The notes under the pieces were generated by a model. The model was not told where the DNA came from and made no database searches. It saw nothing but the letters and a program-made list of their open reading frames with translations. A stretch of 12,887 nt of DNA, from positions 1,332 to 14,218 of the forward strand of contig DHGV01000103.1 of the NCBI GenBank assembly GCA_002402945.1. Reading direction: 5' to 3'. The translations under genes and the position numbers were made by a program. This DNA is from Pelotomaculum sp. UBA4789. GTDB taxonomy: Bacteria > Bacillota > Desulfotomaculia > Desulfotomaculales > Pelotomaculaceae. Below, one piece after another: positions 1-6,216 of this stretch; position 1 is the first letter of the stretch, and every line of letters begins with the position of its first letter.

Positions 1-506
1 GAACATCGATAAAGTCTGTAGCCAGGAAAGCAAAAGTTGCTACAGGAACTCTTTATCTTTATTTTACGAACAAAGAATCACTGATCAATATGATTGTAGA
101 CGAAATGTTCAGCGAGCTTTTAAAATGCATCAAAGAAGAGCGTGCTAAATATACGGACGGCTTTGATAAACTGCAGGCATCCATGGAAGCTTGTGTTAAA
201 CTTTTCATTAAAGAAAAAAATATGGCAAAAATCCTTTTGATCCAGGTCCCCAGTGTTAACAACGCTTTTAACTCCCGTTTGATCGAGATAGAAAACGAGT
301 TGGTCAAGCTGACTAAAGAAGATCTGGATGAGTTGAAAACACTGGGCAGGCTGAGCGGTGATGATACACTGGTCAGCGCCATGGCTTTTGTAGGGAGTTC
401 CCGGCAGGTAATCATCAACTGGCTCAGGGAAGAAAAACCTGAAAATCTGGAAGAAGCTTGTGCCACACTCATGAGATATAATCTGAGGGGTTTGGGAAAA
501 GCCTAA
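1..506 (+). CDS. TetR/AcrR-family transcriptional regulator (5' end outside window)
   Basis: The reading frame is open from base 3 and ends at TAA 504-506. The first visible residues (TSIKSVARKAKVATGTLYLY, then FTNKESL) are the second half of a TetR helix-turn-helix with the recognition helix and the typical GTLYLYF..KE turn, so the true start and first DNA-binding helix lie before the window. The rest is an all-helical ligand-binding/dimerisation domain with no assignable ligand. An ABC ATPase gene starts 19 bases downstream on the same strand, so this is probably the local regulator of the transporter operon (inference). An internal ATG at base 90 would remove the HTH and is not the start. 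Confidence 0.88.
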   Translation, partial: TSIKSVARKAKVATGTLYLYFTNKESLINMIVDEMFSELLKCIKEERAKYTDGFDKLQASMEACVKLFIKEKNMAKILLIQVPSVNNAFNSRLIEIENELVKLTKEDLDELKTLGRLSGDDTLVSAMAFVGSSRQVIINWLREEKPENLEEACATLMRYNLRGLGKA

Positions 507-525
507 ATATTTTTCGTGGCGGGAA

Positions 526-1308
526 ATGATGAAGATGAACAATGATTACCTTTCAATTAAATCATTGAAGGTTGAGTACATGCAAAACGGACAGGCCTTT
601 TCCGCGTTGGATTCTGTTGATTTATCCCTGCCCCAGGGTAAAACCGGGGTCATTATTGGCCCCTCCGGATGCGGTAAAAGCACTCTTTTAAATGTATTAG
701 CCGGTCTGAATCCCCGTTATTCGGGCGAAGTGCTGATAGAAGGCCAGCCGCCCGCGGGCGGAGGAAAAACAGCGTTAATTTTACAGGATTACGGCTTGCT
801 GCCCTGGAAAACTGTCTGGGATAATGTAATTCTGGGAATGCAATTAAGAAAAAAAACTCCCCGGGAAACCAAAACAGCGACAGAAGCAGTTTTGGACAAA
901 TTAGGCCTTTTGCCTATGGCCAGGAGGTATCCGACCCAACTGAGCGGCGGCCAAAGACAGCGTGTTGCCATTGCCCGGGCTTTAATCCTGGACCCCAAAC
1001 TCCTTCTTATGGATGAGCCTTTCTCTTCCCTGGACGCCCTGACCCGGGAAGACATTCAGGATTTCCTCCTGGAAATATGGGAGGAAACCAAACTGACTAT
1101 TTTGCTGATCACCCACAATATTGAGGAAGCCGTGTTCCTGGGACAAAAGATTTTTATCATGTCCCCCGGCCCGGGAAAAATAGAACAGGTGGTAGATAAT
1201 AAAATGGCTGGGGATTACAATCTGCGGGGACGCGTCCAGTTTCTGGAGATGTGCAGTTTTCTGCGCTCATTTCTGCACAGGAGGGGAAATTATGAGCTGG
1301 GTGCTTAA
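526..1308 (+). CDS. ABC transporter ATP-binding protein, nitrate/sulfonate/taurine (SsuB/TauB) type
   Basis: Nucleotide-binding subunit of a NitT/TauT-type importer; hydrolyses ATP at the inner face of the membrane. Walker A GPSGCGKST lies near residues 45-53, the Q-loop at Q87, the signature LSGGQ at 139-143, Walker B LLLMDEP at 159-165 and the switch His near 197. The stretch GLLPWKTVWDNV after the Q-loop is typical of SsuB/TauB/NrtD proteins. Length 260 aa is normal for the family. Three ATGs (526, 529, 535) are possible; the GGCGGGA at 518-524 sits very close to the first, so 529 or 535 may be the real start. The 3' end overlaps the permease gene by 17 bases, implying translational coupling. 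The substrate is not evident from sequence. Confidence 0.93.
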   Translation: MMKMNNDYLSIKSLKVEYMQNGQAFSALDSVDLSLPQGKTGVIIGPSGCGKSTLLNVLAGLNPRYSGEVLIEGQPPAGGGKTALILQDYGLLPWKTVWDNVILGMQLRKKTPRETKTATEAVLDKLGLLPMARRYPTQLSGGQRQRVAIARALILDPKLLLMDEPFSSLDALTREDIQDFLLEIWEETKLTILLITHNIEEAVFLGQKIFIMSPGPGKIEQVVDNKMAGDYNLRGRVQFLEMCSFLRSFLHRRGNYELGA

Positions 1309-2050
1309 GAAGGCTGGGAAAACCCTGCCTTTTCTATCATCTATGATCATTCTTATTGCTGCGTGGTGGCTTCTCTCTCTGGGACTAAAAAGCCCTGCGG
1401 TTCCACCACCTCCGGAAGCTTTAAACAGTTTGTGGCACAGTATGCAGGGAGATCTCCCCGCTCACCTGGCGGTCAGCCTCTACCGCATTCTTATAAGCTT
1501 GTTTTTAGCAACAGTTATGGCGGTGCCTTTAGGTCTTATTCTGGGGAATAATCCGAAAATGGATACCGGGGCGGCCCCCTTGATTTATCTGACCTATCCG
1601 ATTCCCAAAGTGGTATTTATGCCTATTCTGCTGATTTTACTGGGAATTGGCGATGTCTCCAAAATTGTTTTAATTACTCTGGTTGCCTTTTATCAGATCC
1701 TGGTCACTACCCGTGATGCTGCTAAAAACCTGGATAAGGAATATGTGATTTCCGTGCGATCTCTGGGCGCCAGCTCCTGGGATCTATACCGCCATGTTTA
1801 TCTACCCGGATGCTTGCCGTCAATCCTCACTTCCTTAAGACTGGGCTTGGGTATAGCAATGGCCGTCCTCTTTTTGGCTGAAACCTATGCCACCCAGAAG
1901 GGAATAGGTTTTTTTATCTTGAATTCGATGAGCCGGATGAATTATGAAGAGATGTTTGCCGGGATTATTGCTATGGGTCTGATGGGCTTTTTCCTATACT
2001 TGGTCCTGGATCTGGCGGAAAAGAAATTATGCGCCTGGATGCGCGTATAA
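1292..2050 (+). CDS. ABC transporter permease, SsuC/TauC type
   Basis: Integral membrane subunit of the importer, 252 aa with about six hydrophobic segments (first at about residues 12-30, last at about 225-242). The binding-protein-dependent transport motif that docks on the ATPase is seen as EYVISVRSLGASSWDLYRHV followed by YLPGCLPSI. A very good Shine-Dalgarno, AGGAGGGG at 1279-1286, lies five bases before ATG 1292, inside the end of the ATPase gene. It ends two bases before the stop codon of the convergent menA gene, leaving no room for a separate intergenic terminator. It should pair with the ATPase upstream and the lipoprotein at 3142-4101. Confidence 0.93.
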   Translation: MSWVLKKAGKTLPFLSSMIILIAAWWLLSLGLKSPAVPPPPEALNSLWHSMQGDLPAHLAVSLYRILISLFLATVMAVPLGLILGNNPKMDTGAAPLIYLTYPIPKVVFMPILLILLGIGDVSKIVLITLVAFYQILVTTRDAAKNLDKEYVISVRSLGASSWDLYRHVYLPGCLPSILTSLRLGLGIAMAVLFLAETYATQKGIGFFILNSMSRMNYEEMFAGIIAMGLMGFFLYLVLDLAEKKLCAWMRV

Positions 2051-2052
2051 CC

Positions 2053-2970
2053 TCAATTTAAATGAAACAACTTATCCAAAAGGTAGCCCATGGAGAATAA
2101 GATGCTGAAAACAAGACCTAAACGGGCGGTTCCTGCCAGTGTGGCATTAAGGGGAACCCCCCTTTTTGTGCGGACGTCCCGAACCAGCTGGGGAATTAAA
2201 AGCACCGATAACCAGGAAACCAGAATCCAGGCTGAGGTTTGGCCGTACACGCACATCACCAGGGGCACGGCCATGGATACAGCCAGCAGTAGATAGTATT
2301 CCATTTGAGCGCCGAACAGTCCCAACCTGACAGCTACAGTCTTTTTGCCCGCTGTTCCGTCGGTTTCTATATCCCTGATATTATTAACAACCAGAAGAGC
2401 TGCTATCAAAAACCCCATTGGCAGTGACGCCCACCAGACCACCCTATTGAGTTCCAGGGCCTGGACATAGTATGTGCCGCATACCGCCGCCGGTCCAAAG
2501 AAAATAAAAACCAGAATTTCACCAAAACCGTGATAACCAAGAGGGTAGGGACCTCCGGTATAGGCAATCGCCGCAATAATAGCTAATATCCCGATCACAA
2601 ATATCGGCCACCCGCCTACCCAGGTAAGATAAGTCCCCAACAAAAAGGCCAGGCTAAAAACCGTCCACATGCCGCCCTTGACTTGACGTGGTGTCAAGAG
2701 ACCAGCCTGAGTTACTCTAACGGGACCGGTCCTCTCTTTGGTATCAGTGCCCTTGATGAAATCAAACACATCGTTGGCCAGGTTAGAGCCGATCTGCAAA
2801 AGCAGGGCGGCAGCCAGAGCCGCAGCCGCCGGGCCGAAATTAAACACACCGTCGCCAATAGCCAATGCCGTTCCCATGACCACAGAACCAACAGCGGCAG
2901 GCAGTGTTTTAGGACGAATGGCCAGCATCCATATTTTGATCCTGCTTAAGTTTTCACCAGATTGTGTCAT
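2053..2970 (-). CDS. menA: 1,4-dihydroxy-2-naphthoate polyprenyltransferase (MenA, UbiA family)
   Basis: Membrane prenyltransferase that attaches the polyprenyl tail to 1,4-dihydroxy-2-naphthoate in menaquinone synthesis. The first Asp-rich site is NLANDVFDFIKGTD at residues 63-76 (N66, D67, D70, D76), followed by KERTGPVRVTQAGLLT, the pattern that separates MenA from other UbiA proteins. The second Asp-rich site is NNIRDIETDGTAGKKT near residue 200. Eight or nine hydrophobic helices and 305 aa match the family. The RBS (GGGAGA, complement of 2978-2983) is seven bases before the ATG. It lies inverted between the transporter permease and the substrate-binding protein; no other men genes are in the window. 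MqnP of the futalosine route is a related alternative, but the ER.GP.R motif favours MenA. Confidence 0.88.
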   Translation of the reverse strand: MTQSGENLSRIKIWMLAIRPKTLPAAVGSVVMGTALAIGDGVFNFGPAAAALAAALLLQIGSNLANDVFDFIKGTDTKERTGPVRVTQAGLLTPRQVKGGMWTVFSLAFLLGTYLTWVGGWPIFVIGILAIIAAIAYTGGPYPLGYHGFGEILVFIFFGPAAVCGTYYVQALELNRVVWWASLPMGFLIAALLVVNNIRDIETDGTAGKKTVAVRLGLFGAQMEYYLLLAVSMAVPLVMCVYGQTSAWILVSWLSVLLIPQLVRDVRTKRGVPLNATLAGTARLGLVFSILFSMGYLLDKLFHLN

Positions 2971-3046
2971 AAGTTAATCTCCCGGCTCGCATTTCGTTTT
3001 ATTATTCGTGTTTTCATATCATAATCCTGCCTTAAAAATTTGCCTA

Positions 3047-3075
3047 TTGACTTTTAAATAGTGAGATTCTATGAT
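3047..3075 (+). promoter_or_regulatory. sigma-A type promoter for the substrate-binding protein
   Basis: TTGACT at 3047-3052 and TATGAT at 3070-3075 are separated by exactly 17 bases, which predicts a transcription start near 3082 and a leader of about 60 bases before the GTG start at 3142. Seen directly; activity is inferred. Confidence 0.75.
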
Positions 3076-3091
3076 AGCATTAATGAAATGA

Positions 3092-3105
3092 ATATGAATT
3101 CATAT
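3092..3105. promoter_or_regulatory. 14-bp perfect palindrome (candidate operator) downstream of the promoter
   Basis: ATATGAATTCATAT is a perfect palindrome about 10-24 bases after the predicted start of transcription. Its right half extends into TTCATATCAT (3099-3108), which is repeated exactly at 3013-3022, upstream of the -35 box in the menA/SBP divergent region. Position and symmetry suit a roadblock-type repressor site. The TetR-family regulator at the window start is the obvious candidate binder, but this is only inferred from proximity. Confidence 0.45.
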
Positions 3106-3141
3106 CATTAAACATAAACCTGTTTAAGGGGGGAATTGCCA

Positions 3142-4101
3142 GTGGGTGTGGGGAAAAAGTTGCAATTAGTAATACTGCTGTTTATAGCTCTGGGTTTGCT
3201 TGCCGGGTGCGGGCCGAAAAATGAGACAGCGGGGAAAGCGGCGCCGGTACAGATGAAAATTGGAGTAATACCGATTGAGGATATTATGCCTTTGCTGGTA
3301 GCGGAAAAGAATGGCTACTTTACTCAGGAAAACCTGCAGGTGGACATTGTACGCATGCAGAGCGCTGTGGAGCAGATCAATGCCATGCAGTCCAGGCAGC
3401 TTGATGGGATGGTAACCGACATGATCGTAGCTGCCATGCTGAAAGATTCAGGGCAGGATATAAAGATCACTTCCATAACCCTTGGTGTGACTCCCAAGGA
3501 AGGAAGGTTTGCCATTGTAGCAGCCCCGGGGTCCGATATAAAAACCATAGCTGATTTAAAAGGTAAAACAGTTGGTATTGCCTACAATACAATTGTTGAA
3601 TATATTCTCGATGGCTTACTGGCAGACGCGGGGATAAACCCGTCAGAAGTGGTTAAAACCTCTATCCCTAAAATTCCCCTGCGTATGGAAATGCTTTTTA
3701 GCAACCAGATTGATGCTATCGTGGTACCTGATCCCCTGGTGACATTTGCTGAGTTCAAAGGGGCCAAAATAGTCGCCCAGGACACTGAGCATAATCTTTC
3801 CCAGGCGGTTGTGCTCTTCGACAGCAAAATACTGGATGAGAAGAAAGGCTCCGCAGAGGCTTTCTACCGGGCTTATGAAAAGGCGGTTGAAGATCTGAAC
3901 AACCATCCGGGAGATTATAAGCAAATGATGATTGATAATGTTAATATTCCGGAGCCCATTGCCAAAGACTATAGCCTTCAGCGTTACCCCAAGCCACAGC
4001 TGCCGGCTGAGGAAGACGTTAACAACATATTACAATGGATGAAGGCAAAAAATTTATTGAAAAATGACTTAAAATATAGTGACCTGGTCCTCAAAATATA
4101 A
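3142..4101 (+). CDS. ABC transporter substrate-binding lipoprotein, NMT1/SsuA-like
   Basis: Extracellular lipid-anchored binding protein of a NitT/TauT-type importer. The N-terminus has a short basic segment (GKK), a hydrophobic core and a lipobox LLAGC with the lipidated Cys at residue 23. The mature part starts with a classic NMT1-like segment (MKIGVIPIEDIMPLLVAEKN, then GYF) and carries LKGKTVGIAYNTIVEYIL, the usual binding-cleft region. The ribosome binding site AAGGGGGG (3126-3133) favours GTG 3142 (8-base spacing) over the upstream in-frame TTG 3136 (2-base spacing). It has its own promoter but lacks an adjacent permease, so it most likely works with the ATPase and permease at 526-2050 on the other side of menA. 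The ligand is unknown. Confidence 0.88.
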   Translation: MGVGKKLQLVILLFIALGLLAGCGPKNETAGKAAPVQMKIGVIPIEDIMPLLVAEKNGYFTQENLQVDIVRMQSAVEQINAMQSRQLDGMVTDMIVAAMLKDSGQDIKITSITLGVTPKEGRFAIVAAPGSDIKTIADLKGKTVGIAYNTIVEYILDGLLADAGINPSEVVKTSIPKIPLRMEMLFSNQIDAIVVPDPLVTFAEFKGAKIVAQDTEHNLSQAVVLFDSKILDEKKGSAEAFYRAYEKAVEDLNNHPGDYKQMMIDNVNIPEPIAKDYSLQRYPKPQLPAEEDVNNILQWMKAKNLLKNDLKYSDLVLKI

Positions 4102-4117
4102 ATAGCAGATGATACAG

Positions 4118-4160
4118 AAGAAGGGATAAAGGCATGAGATCTTAATCCCTTCTTTTTATT
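4118..4160 (+). terminator. Rho-independent terminator after the substrate-binding protein gene
   Basis: AGAAGGGAT (4119-4127) pairs perfectly with ATCCCTTCT (4145-4153), with an inner AAG/CTT extension across an A/A mismatch, and is followed by TTTTATT. It lies 17 bases after the stop codon. It also sits just beyond the end of the convergent hydrolase remnant, so it may work in both directions. Confidence 0.8.
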
Positions 4161-4755
4161 AGACTGCAAAAACATGATTGCCTATAGCCTTGATGACAGT
4201 TCGGGTATACACCCAGCCATCGGTTGCTGTATTCGGATTCCAGAAATAGATCGCGCCATTGGTCGGATCCCATCCATTCAAGGCTTCTCTCGCTGCTGCA
4301 TAGCTGGCATCATCAGGCTGCAGATAGTACTGCCCGTCTCTCACAGCGCTAAAGGCGCCCATTTAAAAAAAGACCTCTTTGATATTATTCCCAAACTGTC
4401 CGGAGTCCGCACGGTTTAAGACTACTGCAGCCACTGCTACTTTGCCTTCAAAGGATTCCCCTCTGGCTTCACCGTAAATAGTATGGGCCAGGTAATCCAG
4501 GTCCTGGCTGGAACGGGATATATCTCCGCGTGACGGGATAGCGGCTGGAGCTTGGCTGACCTGATTTTGGATAACCCCGGCTGGCTGTTCACTGACCATA
4601 CCATCTGCATTCAGGCTATCCCGGGTTTGAAGATGCTTCGCTACATTTAAAGCCTGAGCGGCAATTATACCGTTGATACTTCCCGCGTTAATTTTCAGGT
4701 TGAATAAATATTCCTGCAGCTGCTGCTCATCATAACTATGCGCAAGCTGCAGCAA
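4159..4755 (-). pseudogene. Decayed SleB-type cell-wall hydrolase (in-frame stop, 5' truncated)
   Basis: Two open segments in the same frame, 4755-4366 and 4362-4159, are separated by one TAA codon (complement of 4363-4365). Together they read as a Hydrolase_2 (SleB/CwlJ) domain: LAHTIYGEARGESFEGKVAV, then AAVVLNR...IKEVFF, stop, MGAFSAVRDGQYY...YFWNP. In the family this position is usually Gln (FQ.GAFS.V), so CAA to TAA is the simplest explanation. The catalytic Glu of the YGEARGE motif is present. The 5' end is also broken: the only early start is a TTG at 4755 with no ribosome binding site, no signal peptide or peptidoglycan-binding domain is encoded, and a terminator hairpin lies immediately upstream. 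SleB proteins lyse spore cortex peptidoglycan. A sequencing error could explain the stop but not the missing 5' end. Confidence 0.82.
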
Positions 4756-4760
4756 TTGCA

Positions 4761-4805
4761 GTAAAATAGAACAAGCCCGCCAGAAACTGGCGGGCTTGTT
4801 CTATT
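4761..4805 (-). terminator. Perfect 19-bp hairpin, terminator for the small Cys-rich gene
   Basis: The arms 4765-4783 and 4787-4805 are perfectly complementary over 19 bp, GC-rich at the tip (CCCGCCAG/CTGGCGGG), with a three-base loop. On the minus strand the stem ends in TATTTTAC, a short U-run, so it should stop transcription from the gene at 5040-4843 before it enters the hydrolase remnant. Confidence 0.75.
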
Positions 4806-4842
4806 CATCTCATGACACTAACCGTATTTAAAAACCTTCCTG

Positions 4843-5040
4843 TTACTTAAAACTGCTCTGGATCTCCTCAATCCAAAATTCACGGTCCGGTTCATATTCC
4901 GGGCATTCTTTCCTGCCGCACTTCAGGCTCAAACCGCAAGAGAATTCAGAGGGGAGTGTTTCAATAGAACCAATTAACTTAACACAGGGGATATTATTTT
5001 GCAGGCAGGCACGTAATTCTTTTTTGTTTTTTACTAGCAA
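4843..5040 (-). CDS. Small cysteine-rich protein of unknown function (65 aa)
   Basis: I do not recognise this protein. The start is TTG at 5040, supported by GAGGAGAGGG ending seven bases upstream. It has five Cys (12, 19, 35, 41, 46); the last three form C-x5-C-x4-C in CGLSLKCGRKEC, followed by an acidic and aromatic tail (PEYEPDREFWIEE). There are no membrane segments or signal peptide, so it is probably cytoplasmic. A Zn or Fe-S ligand set is possible but not shown. A weak promoter (TTAAAA, 17 bases, TATATT) precedes it, and a strong hairpin terminator follows about 37 bases after the stop. It could also be read through from the HIT gene 85 bases upstream. Confidence 0.6.
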   Translation of the reverse strand: MLVKNKKELRACLQNNIPCVKLIGSIETLPSEFSCGLSLKCGRKECPEYEPDREFWIEEIQSSFK

Positions 5041-5125
5041 GATTAATCCCTCTCCTCGATCAAGCTTTACTTACTCACCTTCCACATCAAATATATCACT
5101 TTTGAATTGTTTTTTTAAGCGCCTT

Positions 5126-5608
5126 TTAAAATAAATCTGCGAGCGATTGCTTCAGCTTTTTGTAAGTTCCTTCAAGCGACTCGGATATCACCCTGACATC
5201 ACCAAAGACCGGCATGAAATTGGTGTCCCCGATCCACCTGGGGACAATATGGATATGAAAGTGCCCCGGTATGCCTGCCCCGGCTGCACTGCCAATATTA
5301 ATCCCAATATTAAACCCCTGGGGCTTAAAAAAGCCAAGTACCTTTACCATTTTCCTGGTCATTTTAAAGAGTTCCATCATTTCTTCTTCGTTCAGGTCCT
5401 CCATCTCCCCCACGTGCCGTTTTGGCACAACCAGCAGGTGACCGTTGTTATATGGATAGAGGTTCATTAAAACAAATGTTTTTTCTCCCCGCAGAAGCAC
5501 CAGATTTTGCTCATCCTCGGCTGATGCCGCTTTATCACAAAAAACGCATCCATCACCCCGGTCACCGCCGATATAAGCCATGCGCCAGGGCGCCCAAATC
5601 TGTTCCAT
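5126..5608 (-). CDS. HIT-family protein, Ap4A phosphorylase/hydrolase-like
   Basis: Histidine-triad nucleotide-binding protein; members cleave dinucleoside polyphosphates or AMP-linked substrates. The triad is H116-F-H118-I-H120 in GHFHIHIVPRW. The N-terminus MEQIWAPWRMAYI, the CVFC pair (C21, C24) and YPYNNGHLLVVPKRHV are typical of the zinc-containing bacterial branch that includes mycobacterial Ap4A phosphorylase. The start chosen is ATG 5608 (MEQIWAPWR), with a run of six G's six bases upstream. An in-frame ATG at 5623 would add five non-conserved residues, overlap that G-run and lack an RBS. Length 160 aa is normal. Exact substrate unproven. Confidence 0.9.
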   Translation of the reverse strand: MEQIWAPWRMAYIGGDRGDGCVFCDKAASAEDEQNLVLLRGEKTFVLMNLYPYNNGHLLVVPKRHVGEMEDLNEEEMMELFKMTRKMVKVLGFFKPQGFNIGINIGSAAGAGIPGHFHIHIVPRWIGDTNFMPVFGDVRVISESLEGTYKKLKQSLADLF

Positions 5609-5726
5609 TTTATAGCCCCCCATATACTATAGAGTTTTCTTTAGTATCATCTTTCAATTTAGAAATTTCGACGTGCTAATATTTTATTCCTTCAGAAATA
5701 TACTATTAGAAATTTCTGATAACTTA

Positions 5727-5755
5727 TTGACATCACTATATTTATATTGTAAAAT
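5727..5755 (+). promoter_or_regulatory. Near-consensus sigma-A promoter
   Basis: TTGACA (5727-5732, perfect) and TAAAAT (5750-5755, five of six) have a 17-base AT-rich spacer. The predicted transcription start is near 5762, exactly where the structured leader begins. There is no intact gene downstream on this strand, so this promoter now drives an RNA and an interrupted gene. Confidence 0.75.
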
Positions 5756-5761
5756 TTAAAT

Positions 5762-5840
5762 ACCCGGAAAATCAGTTGCGCTGAAAGTACCGGGATGAAA
5801 AACCCTGGGTTCGCCGGCAGGAAGCGGATTTTAACCCAAA
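5762..5840 (+). ncRNA. Structured 5' leader RNA of unassigned type
   Basis: From the predicted transcription start the RNA can fold as CCCGG (5763-5767) with CCGGG (5790-5794), enclosing TCAG/CTGA (5772-5775/5781-5784). A second hairpin follows, TGGGTT (5806-5811) with AACCCA (5833-5838), enclosing CGC/GCG. The second hairpin's inner arm GCGGA runs into TTTT, a possible weak attenuator. Shine-Dalgarno and ATG come 19-33 bases later. The layout is that of a cis-regulatory leader, but I could not match it to a riboswitch class I know: there is no c-di-GMP, TPP, SAM, cobalamin or T-box core. Confidence 0.4.
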
Positions 5841-5870
5841 CTGTCAACGCTGTCTTAAGGAGTTCAAAGG

Positions 5871-5906
5871 ATGACATCCGAAAGGAAGTTATTCAGGTTT
5901 CAAACA
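5871..5906 (+). pseudogene. 5' remnant of an interrupted gene (12 codons)
   Basis: AAGGAG at 5857-5862 lies eight bases before ATG 5871, which reads MTSERKLFRFQT. The next codons, GTG TGA, are the proposed first bases of a group II intron, so the reading frame is cut in phase 0. No continuation of the gene is visible after the intron-like segment. The product cannot be identified from 12 residues. Confidence 0.45.
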
Positions 5907-6205
5907 GTGTGAGCTGGAATTTACTGTGTTGGCATCACAGCCAACCAGGATAAGCTTGAGGAAACCAGGAGACTTGAGTTGGAGCTGACAGGAATAAGTT
6001 AAAAAAACTCCCAACGTGTTGATGAGGTATGATGCCAGTGCATCAGCAACTGAGATACGGAGCGAACTGTCGGGAATGGGCAGTCCAAGTGAAGGCCCTT
6101 ACCTGCGGCGGGGTTATAAAGGGGGGACGTACTGGCTTGCAGTACACCTCGGGGATTGGGTGGTGAGATTCCGATTCGGAGTCAGAGCTGCCCCTTCCTA
6201 TTTTC
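5907..6205 (+). mobile_element. Truncated group II intron, 5' (domain I) part only
   Basis: The segment starts with GTGTG, the bacterial group II 5' consensus. It is dense in RNA hairpins instead of codons: GTTGGC/GCCAAC near 5928-5945, ACTGTC/GGCAGT near 6066-6083, GTACTG/CAGTAC at 6129-6145 and GATTCCG/CGGAGTC at 6167-6183. The phrases GACAGGAATAAGTT, GAGGTATGATGCCAGTGCA, GAGATACGGAGCGAAC and GGAGTCAGAGCTGCC resemble the domain I region of clostridial group II introns as I recall it (memory, not a search). No reverse transcriptase/maturase and no domain V/VI hairpin follow; the convergent GGDEF gene ends at 6217. So this is a dead 5' fragment with an approximate 3' edge. Confidence 0.55.
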
Positions 6206-6216
6206 TGGAGTCTTAT

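Larger units (their letters stand above)
5624..6216. other. 593-base gap without an intact gene
   Basis: This stretch is not empty: it holds, in order, a strong plus-strand promoter (5727-5755), a structured RNA leader (about 5762-5840), an RBS plus a 12-codon gene start (5857-5906) and an RNA-like segment interpreted as a truncated group II intron (5907 to about 6205). Bases 5624-5726 are AT-rich and hold only the upstream region of the HIT gene. Confidence 0.7.

Noticed and set aside
4159..4755. Frameshift in the hydrolase gene at the T7 run
   Set aside because: Both segments are in the same frame; the break is a TAA codon, so no base insertion or deletion is needed.
5762..5840. Cyclic-di-GMP riboswitch upstream of the interrupted gene
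   Set aside because: Attractive because of the c-di-GMP enzyme nearby, but the conserved core (GCAAACC and ACGCAAAGCC type segments) and the tetraloop receptor are absent.
5692..5877. Minus-strand 61-codon frame
   Set aside because: It overlaps the plus-strand promoter and leader, lacks an RBS and shows no recognisable protein features.
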